A stretch of DNA of 19,581 nt from JBQLZO01 sp052168315 (GTDB lineage Bacteria > Planctomycetota > Phycisphaerae > Phycisphaerales > UBA1924), in NCBI GenBank assembly GCA_052168315.1, contig JBQLZO010000035.1:1-19581 (forward strand), given 5' to 3'. The notes under the pieces were generated by a model, which had not been told where the DNA came from, searched no databases, and saw only the letters and a list, made by a program, of their open reading frames with translations. Shown here piece by piece: positions 1 through 9,100 of this stretch (the stretch's first letter is position 1; each line of letters begins with the position of its first letter). Position numbers and translations under genes: made by a program.

Positions 1-24
1 CCCCAGCCCACCCCACGACCACCC

Positions 25-60
25 AAAACAAAAACGCCCCCGCGGCCATCCGCAGGGGCG
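25..60 (-). terminator. Rho-independent terminator of the giant secreted-protein gene
   Basis: Read on the minus strand, an 11-bp stem (arm 60-50, CGCCCCTGCGG; arm 45-35, CCGCGGGGGCG) closes a 4-nt loop and is followed at once by a T-rich tract (34-25, TTTTTGTTTT). The single non-Watson-Crick pair is a U-G wobble in the minus-strand RNA but an A-C mismatch in the plus-strand RNA. This and the T-tract fix the direction. It lies about 110 nt beyond the stop codon of the giant gene. Confidence 0.88.
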
Positions 61-153
61 CTCATTCAACACCTTCGCTCAGTCACCCCGAGCCCAACCC
101 AAACCCCAATCCCCCGCCCCGCCGAAGCAGCCGCCCATGGCGAAGGGGAAACC

Positions 154-169
154 GGGGGGGGTGGGGGGG
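154..169. repeat. G-run abutting the stop codon of the giant gene
   Basis: The plus strand has eight G, one T and seven G (154-169), with a further GGGG at 145-148. The run begins at the base next to the stop codon (172-170) of the giant gene. On the plus strand the four potential G-tracts could fold as a quadruplex; the mRNA carries the C-rich complement. Homopolymer runs this long are prone to slippage and sequencing error, but an indel here would not change the protein because it lies after the stop. Confidence 0.6.
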
Positions 170-3100
170 TCAGCGCATGGAGGTGGCCTCTCCGGTCGCA
201 GCGCCCTCGATCAGCCCGATCAGCAGATCAAGGTCATCCGAATCGATCGCGCCATCCGCGTTGAGGTCCAGCGCTGCATCGGCAGCATCCGCCGGACGCC
301 CGAACGCGTTGAGCAGCGGCTCCAGGTCGCGCGAATCCACCGCGCCATCGCGGTTCAGATCGCCCGCCGCCCACGACGACGCCGCCGACGCATCATCGAC
401 CTCGCCGTCCATCGCCAGCATCGGACCGGCCAGCGCCGGAACAACGCTCGCCAGCTCGCGCCGCTCGCCCAGCGACCGCGCCAGCGACAGCACCGACTCC
501 GCTGTCCCGATCGAATCGATCCGGTACGACAGCGTCTGCGTCGAGGCATCCAAGCCGAGCGATTCGACCGCCGCGCCCGCCGGCACCATCGCCGACAGCA
601 CCGTGTCCATCCACTCGCCCGGGATCCGCGGGATCGTCGTGATCACGATCGAACCCTCCAGCGCTGACAGCGCGCCCGTCTCCGTGTCGATCAGCAACGG
701 CGAGACGAACCCGCCCTGCGCCAGCAGCGCCCCGCCCAGCGAGGCCCGCGAAGCGCCATCACGCAGCGTCAACGGCAGCGGCGCCAGCACCCAGCCGGGC
801 ACATCGCCGCCCAGCACCCGATCGACATCGAACCCGTACGCATCGAGCAACGCCACCGGATCCGCGCCCACCGGCTCATCGCCGGCGCCCGCATCCATCG
901 CATCGCCCACATCGCCGAGCGACCGCACCGCGATCCAGTGCCCATCGATCGCCAGCGTCCGCCCATCGATGTTCGCCAGGCCCACCGGCTCGCCCGAGCC
1001 CGCGCCCGGACCGGCCTCCGCGCCAGCGCCATCCGCCCCCCCGCCATCGAACCCATCGCCATCGACCCCGTTCCCTTCGGCCAGGGCACCGTTCGCATTC
1101 CCGAACCCATCGGCATCCGCGCCGGGGCGACGCGTCGGACCATCGCCCGGCAGCGGCCGCGTGGCGCCAAGATCGTTCGGACGACCCGTCCCCGGGCGAT
1201 CCGCGATCATCGGCGGCAGCGACCCGCCGCCCTCACCCGGCTTCGCGCTGTCGCCCGGAGGCCCTTCGATATTGATGCACGGGTTCGAGATCGAGCCCGT
1301 CCCATTCCCGCGATTGTCCAGCACCAGCTGCACATCATCGAAGTCGATCCGACCGTCGCGGTTGATGTCCGAACGCACATGGAACGGGTTGCTCGGATCG
1401 ATCGGATCCGTCCCGCTCAGCGACAGCACGCCGCCCACATCCGTGTTGTTCACACGCAGATCGCCCGTCGCATCGCCCAGCAGCGCCGAGAACCGCAGCA
1501 GCGAAGACTCGCCGCTCAGCAGGTTCCCCGCCAGGTCGCTCACGCCCACGAGCTGCACGCAGTACCGCGCCGCATCCGGCAGCGGCTCGTCGAAAGTGAT
1601 CGCCGCCACCAGATCGCCCGAGCGCAGCTCCACGCTGTGCGCTGGCACCTCCACCGGCACATCGCCGACGAAGAAGCCCTCGACGAACACCGAGGCATCC
1701 GACACCGTCGACGGATCCACCGGCTCATCGAAGATGACCACCAGCTCACGAATTTCGCTCCGCGGGTCAGACACCAGGCCCAGCGGGTCCAGCGCCACCG
1801 TCACCTGCTCGAGCCCCGTCCCGCCGTGGTCGGCCACCGCCAGGAACGACTCGACCTCCGGAGCCACACCATCCGGATCGAACGAGAGCACATACTCGCC
1901 CGGCCCATTGCTGTCGAAGATGTGCACCAGGCGCTCCGTGATGTCCGGCTCGCCCAGCGCCCGGATGATCCGGCTCGTCTGCCACGCGTTGTAACCGAAC
2001 ACGATCTGCTTCCCATCCGTCCGCTGCACCGACTTCAGCGGATACGCCGCGTTGAACGGATCGTCCAGCCGCAGGTACGCGTACCCGTCCGGCATCTCCA
2101 CCGTCACCGTCGCCTGCAGGTTTGCAAGGTCCGTGCTCACGCCCGCGCTGGTCAGCGTCGTCACCGGCGCGGTGCTCCCGTCCGGCAGGTGCACCGTGTC
2201 GGCCAGGTCGTCCACATCCGGGAAATCGTTCGTGAGGAACGCCGGCTTCTGGATCGGCGGGATCGGCTGCCCCTCCTGGTCGAAGCCCGACGGCTCATCG
2301 TCGAACACCACATGCTCGAGCCCGAAGATGTCCACCGACTCGATCAGCGACAGCTCCGGCTGCGCGAACGGCGAGACATGCTCGAACTCCGCCGAGTACG
2401 ACACGAACTCGCCCTGCAGCGAGGACACCATGATCCACTGCGCCGTCGCCGTCGAGTTCGCAGCCAGGTCCCCGAAGTTCACCTTCAGCGACGGCGCGAT
2501 CGGCTCGAAGTCCAGCCGCGTCCCGACGATGTCGAAGTCGATCACCAGCCCCGACTCGTTCTCGATGATCTTCGGCTGCGAAGACTCGATCGAAAGATCC
2601 TTCGCCACGCCCGCGCCGTTGTTCGCGATCAGCAGGCCCAGCGAGAACGGAACCGCCGGCTCGATCTCCGGCGTGAACGGATCGTCGGAGAACACATCCG
2701 TCTCCAGGAAGTACTTCAGCTCCAGCGATGGGTTCGGAACCACCGAGATCGGCACCGGGAACAGCGGCACCTCCACCAGCGACCCGTTCAGGAAGTAGCT
2801 CAGCGAGCCCGACACGAAGTAGGTCGTCGTCACCAGCGGCGCCGCCTCGTCGAACGGGATCAGCGTCCAGGTCGTCGAGCACGAGGCCCCCGCGGGCAGC
2901 GCCTCCGTCCCGTCGATCGCCCCGATCCCCGCAAGCACCGGCTCGTCCGAACCCGCGAACAGGTCGTTCGAGAAATCTCCGTTCGTGTCCCGGATGAACA
3001 GGTCGACCGTCACCGCGTCCAGCGAGGTGTCCGTCTGGTTCTCCAGCAGCAGCGACGCCTCGAACGCCGAACGCGTCAGCGTCAGCGTCTGCTCGATCTC

Positions 3101-6100
3101 GATCACCACCGTCGCGCAGGTCCCCGAGTTCGTCGAGGTCACATCCGCGATCAGAACCTCCGTCGCGTACGAGTACGCATCAATGTAATCCGTAAACCCG
3201 AGCGACAGAGCCTTCTCCTGGGCATCGACCAGCACCGCCCAGAAGGTCTCCAGCAGGTCCGCCGTGATGAACTCCTCGGGGTCGCCCTCGAGGATCCCGG
3301 CCGACCAACGCTCCACCGAAAGATTCCACCGGTCCAGCGAAGCGTGCACGATCTCGTCCGTCACCGTCGACGGCCGCGGGATCGCCAGCAGGTTCGCCCG
3401 CTCCGATTCCGTGATCTCGATCCCCGCATCGCTGCCATCCTCGATCGCCGCCGAGAACGCATCGTTCCACGAGGCAAACACGCTCTGCTCGCCCTGACCC
3501 CACGACAGCCACGCATCATCGCCCAGGATGTGCCGGTAGATCGCGAACGGCGCCAGATACCCCAGCAGCGTCTCCTCATAGAACTGCGCCTCCGGCGTCA
3601 GCTCTTCCTCGCCCTCGCCCTCGCCCTCCCCGTCGAACAGCCCCGCGGCCTTGCACGCAAGGAACGCCAGCGCATCGCCCGGGCTGCACGGATTCCCGCA
3701 CCCATCGCCCGAGCTCAGGCAGAAGCAGTTCGCGATCAGGCTGCACGCGCACGACAACTGCGACAGCCCCGGCGTCAGGCTCACCGCGCAGTTCAACCCC
3801 GCCTTCGAGCACTGCAGCACATTGCCCGCCGTGTCCATCGGGTTCCCCACGATCCCGCCCACGCACTGACCCACGCCGATCGGGCACCCGGCGCCGGGGA
3901 TGCACCCCGCCGCCGCCAGCGCGCAGTCCGTCACGCACTTGTCGCACGGCACCGGCGTGAAGATCGTCGGCTGCGAGGGCGGCACATACCCCGGCGGGGG
4001 CGGGCAGAACCCGCACCCACCGCCGCCGCCCGGGAACCCGCCGCCCGGCGGGATGAAGATGATCCCGCCGCCACCCCCGCCGCCGCCGCAACGGCTCGAA
4101 TCCGACAGCGTCGCGCCCGTGCAGAACTCGAACGAGGCCGGCCCGCACTCAAGCTGGTAGCACGCCGACGCCACGCCGCTCGTGCAACCGCCCGAATCCC
4201 CGCCATCGCCGTTCTGAACCACCAGCACCGGCACCGTCACCGTGCAAGGCCCGGACGGATTCCCCGGCGTGCAACCGCCCGGAAGATTCCCGATCTCATC
4301 GATCAGCGGGATCAGCGTGTACGAGCCCACCTGCTCCGGAATGTCCAGCGACACATCCTCGGCCGTGATCAGCCCGTAGTTCGTCAGCGTGAACTCGATC
4401 TGAGCCACCGGACCCGGAAGCTCGTTCAGGTTCACATAGGTCGGCTCCACCACCACCACCGGAGCGGGCACGAACGCCTCGAACTCCGCCTGGATCGTGA
4501 TGATGTACTCATCCTCGATCTCCGTCGGGATCACCTGCCACTGGTAAGTCACCAGCTGCAGCGGCAGGAACGCGTCCACGAACGCCACCTGCCCGTCGTT
4601 CACCTTCACCGCCGACTGGAAGTTCCCGTGGTCCTCCGCCGTCACCTCGACCTTGTAGAACTTCTCCTCAAGGCCGTCGAACTGGATCAGGCCCTCCGTG
4701 TCCGAGAAGCCCTGCGCCACGATCTGGTTCGTCGCCAGGTCGCGGATCTTCACCTCCGCGAACGCCACCTTCGGCCCGTTCGGCGTCGTCGGGTCCGGCT
4801 CCTCGCCCGGGGGAACATCGTAATACGAGAACTCGTCCGTCACCCGCACCTCGATCGAGCCCACACCGTCCGACACGGCCGTGAACTCGAACGGCTGCAC
4901 GAACCCCGTGTTCCCAGCGAACACATTGATCGAGCCGTTGTAAGGCCCGAGCGGAAGGTTCGCATCCGGGCTCAGACGCAGCGTCACCGCCGCCGAGCCG
5001 CCCGCCGGGATCGGCGCGATCGGGTTCTGCGACACCACGCTCAGCCACGGCGCCGGCGGGATCTGGATCTCGATCGGCTCCGTCGGCACGCCGCCCGTGT
5101 TCGAGATCGTGAACTCAACAAAGGTGATCTCGCCAACCAGCATGCCCGCCTTCAGCACGCCGCCCGAGAGCTGCGAAGACGGCGGCGGCAGCAGGTTCGG
5201 CATCGGCTCGGCGATCACCACCGCCAGCTTCGCCGTCACCGTCGCGCCCTCCGTTGTCGTGAACACCACATCCAGAGGGAACGCACCCTCCGCCCCCGGC
5301 TCGGCCAGGATCGACAGCGGAACATTCACGCTCCCCAGCGGGCCCAGCGTGCTCACGCCGCCGAGATCCGCCTCCACCGTCACCCGCGGCGGGAGACCCA
5401 CCGTCGCCACCTGGATTCCCGTCACCTGGTTGTCGCCGAGGTTCTTCAGCAGCAGGTTCCCCGTCGCCGGCTGCCCCGGGAACACCTGCACCGCCAGCGG
5501 CGCGCCGCCCGGACCGCTCTTCGGCGTCACATCGATCCCGAACAACTGGAACTGGTCCGACACCGGCAGGCTCGGCTCGGGCGCGGGCCCCGCGCCCACC
5601 GCGTAGATGCCCGCCTCGTTCTTCGCCGGAACGAAGGTCGCCGAGAAGTTCCCGGCCGCGTCCGCCAGCGCGCTCAGCTTCCGCACGAACCCCTGGTTCG
5701 TGATCCGGATCTCCACCGGCACACTCCCCGCCGGCATCGCCGTGCCCGCCACGAACGCCGTGCCCGTCAGGTCCACCGTCGTCAGCGAGCCGCCCGAACC
5801 CGGGTTCACGCTCGCCACCGCCGTGGCCTCGAAATTCTCTACCAGCGTCGCGGCCCCCGCCACACGCAGGTTGTCGTTCTCCTGGCCGTCGTACCCCTCG
5901 TTGATCGTGCCCGTCGCGTCCGTCTGCACGATGAAGAAGAAGTTGCCCGGCACCGGCGGGTACTTCACCGTCACGCTCCGCTGCACCGACTCGCCCGGCA
6001 GCAGCGTGCCCACGAACTGCGAATCGCCCAGCGCGATGTCGCCCGGCGACAGAGTCTGATCGATCGACGCGTGGATCCGGTCCACGAAGAACCCGCTCGT

Positions 6101-9100
6101 CGCCGCCGGACCGATGTTCGTGATCTCGTAGTCGATCTGCATCGGTGCGCCCACCACGCCCGTCGACACCGCCTGCAGCGCGCTGACCACCAGGTTCGGA
6201 CGATCCGGCTGCACCACCGTGACCTGCATCGGAGACACGAAGAAGTTCGCCGCCCCCTCGTTCGACTCGATCACCGCGTTCGTCCGGTCCGCCTGCGCGA
6301 TCACCCAGTAAGTCCCCGAGAACGACTCCGGGATCCCCGCCGTGATGTTCGCCGTGTAGCTCGAGCCCGACCCCGCCGGCGTCACCCGGATCGCCGAACC
6401 GATCAGCGCATCCGAGCCCACCTGGTTGTCAACAGACAGGTACACCGAATCGAACCACGCCGGGCTCGGGTTCGCGCTCACAGGCCCCGTGTTCGAGATC
6501 ATCACCGAGAACGAAGCGCTCGTCCCCGCCGTCACCGTCGCGCCGAAGGTCACATCCGTCGCGCTCAGGTCCGGACGCAGGTACGGAACCGTCCCGCTCG
6601 CCTGGCAGTTGTTCGACTCGTTCGCCTCCAGCACCGCGTTGCCCGGGTCCACGCACACCGTGAACACCACGCCCAGCCCGCCCACCTCGGGCACCACCCC
6701 GCCGATCGTCACCGGCGTGCTCGCGCCCACCGCCAGCCCGCCGCCCACATTCGAGACGCCGATCAGCGTCCCGTTCCCCGCGGCCCCCGGCGCCTTCGCG
6801 TACAGCAGCACATCGAACGAGGCCGACGCATCCGCGCCGCCGTTGTTCGTCACATCCAGCATCACCTCGATCGGCTGCGCCACCGTCACCTGCGACGGCG
6901 CGGTCAGCCCCTCGACGATCAGGTCCGGCAGCGGCGGCAGATCCACCTGGATCGGCCCAAACGCCGCCGTGTTGTTCGTCTCACTCAGCTCCGTCACCGA
7001 CCCGCCGCCATCGGCCCGCACCAGGATGTAGTACTGCCCCGGCGTCACCGACGCGTTCAGCGGGATCGTCGCCGTCAACGACTCGCTGTACCCCGCCCCG
7101 CCCGGCTCCAGCGGGCCCACATTGATCGTCCGCGTGCCAAGCAAAATGTCGCCCGGCGCCAGCACCGTGTCCGTCGACAACGCCACCGCGTCCGACCACA
7201 CGCTGTTGAGGATCTCCGTCCCGATGTTCGCCGCAGACCACGCCACCGTGACCTGCTCGCCGAACACCGCGCTCCCCGGCCCGCTCGTGATCTGCACATC
7301 CGCCAGGTCCGGCGCCGGCGTCGGAAGGATCTCGATCGGAGCCGCCAGCGTGTTGTTCGACTCGCCGATCTCCAGCACCGCGTTCCCGTTGTCCGTCCGC
7401 ACGATCAGGTACTTCTGTCCGCCCACGAAGTCATCCGCGATCGGCACCGTCGCGCTCCGCACATACTCCTGCCCCGGCGCCAGCGGCGCCGCGTTCGCCG
7501 GCGTCAGCAGCAGCTGCGTGTCACCGGGCCCGATCGTCTGATCGTCCGACAGGAACACCGCGTCCAGCCACGCCACGCTCGCCGGCTTGTTGCCCTCGTT
7601 CTTCACCGTCCACGAGAGCATCACGCCGGTCCCCGCCTCCACCTGCGACGCGCTCGGCTGCACGCTCAGCACCGCCAGGTCCGCCCGCGGCTCCAGGTTC
7701 ACCTGCACCGCCGTCGCCGTGGTGTTGTCGCCCTCGCCGCCGAACGGCTCGGGAACCAGCCCGCCCGCATCCACCACCGCGATCACGAACCGAGGACCGC
7801 TCGTCCCCGCCGGGATCACCACCTCCGTCGAAACCGGATTCACCGCGCCGCCCGCCAGCACGCCCGGCAGCGCGATCTCCTTCAGCAGCACATCCGACCC
7901 CGGGCTGAACGCCGCATCCGTCGACAGATACAACCGCGCCACGCGCCCGCCCGCCGCATCCGCATCGCCCGCGTTCTGCTCATCGAACGACACCGGCACC
8001 GTCGAACCCGCCGTCACCTCCGCCGCCAGCGCGGGCGCGCCCGCCACCAGGTTCGCCGCCGCCAGCTCGATCTGCACCGAGTCCGAGGCGATCGCGCCGA
8101 TGTGGTCGCCCGCGTTCAGGAAGATCGTCGACACCTTCGACGGCACCAGGTTCACCAGCGTCGCGTACGGCACGCTCGCCGCAGCGCTCGAAGCGAAACC
8201 GTTCCCGATCCCGGGCAGACCGCCCGCGATCGTCGTGTCCCACTCCACCACCAGCGCCTCGCCCACCGGCTGCGACAGGTCCGGATCGCTCGCCGTCCCC
8301 GCCAGCTCCAGCGTCTGGCCCGGGAACACCTTCGGATACGGCCCACCCGCCGCGACCATCGGCGGGCTGTTCGCGTACGAGATCTGCGCCACATCATCCC
8401 CCGTCAGACCGTCCGCATCCGTCACCGTCAGCGACAGCGCCAGGTTCGAAGACACCGACAGCCCCTTCGCCGCCGCATCCGCCAGCGACAGCGCCTGCAT
8501 CGGCTCCGTCAGCGTCGGATCGATCCCATCGATCCCATCCGCACCAAGATCCCACTGCACCCCGAAGATCCCGTTGAACAGCCCCTCCTCGATCGCATCC
8601 GGATCCTCAGACCCCGTCGCGTCCAGCGTCAAAACGCTCGTCGAAGCGTTGAACTGGTACGCCCCGCCCGCCACCGCCGTCGGCGGCGCCAGCGGCGCGC
8701 TCGTGAACCCCGCGTAGTTCACATTGCTCTGGCTGTAGTTGAAGAACCCCACCCGACCGCCGCCGATCGGATCCGGATCGTTGATGATCCCCGTGTCCCA
8801 CACCAGCGCCCCGTTGTCCTCGCGCTGGATGATGATCCGGATGCTCCCGTTCTCCTGGTACGACAGGAAGAACTCGTAGGTCACGAAATCATCCCACCCC
8901 GTGCCCGCGCCCGTGTTCTGCGCCAGCACCGTCACATGGGCGCTGTCCACCCCGTTCCAGATCTCCGTCGCCGTCGGGATCCCATCGATCCGCAGCAGCT
9001 TCGCACCCTCCGGCGCCGGGTTCTGGAACAACTGCTTCCAGGTCAGCAGGTAGTGCGACGACTCGGCCCCGAGATCCGTGAACCCGAACGCGAACCCGAT

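Noticed and set aside
177..1994. 605-codon plus-strand frame at the left end
   Set aside because: It is a Ser/Pro/Ala-rich mirror of the dockerin region of the giant gene and has no domain or start signal.
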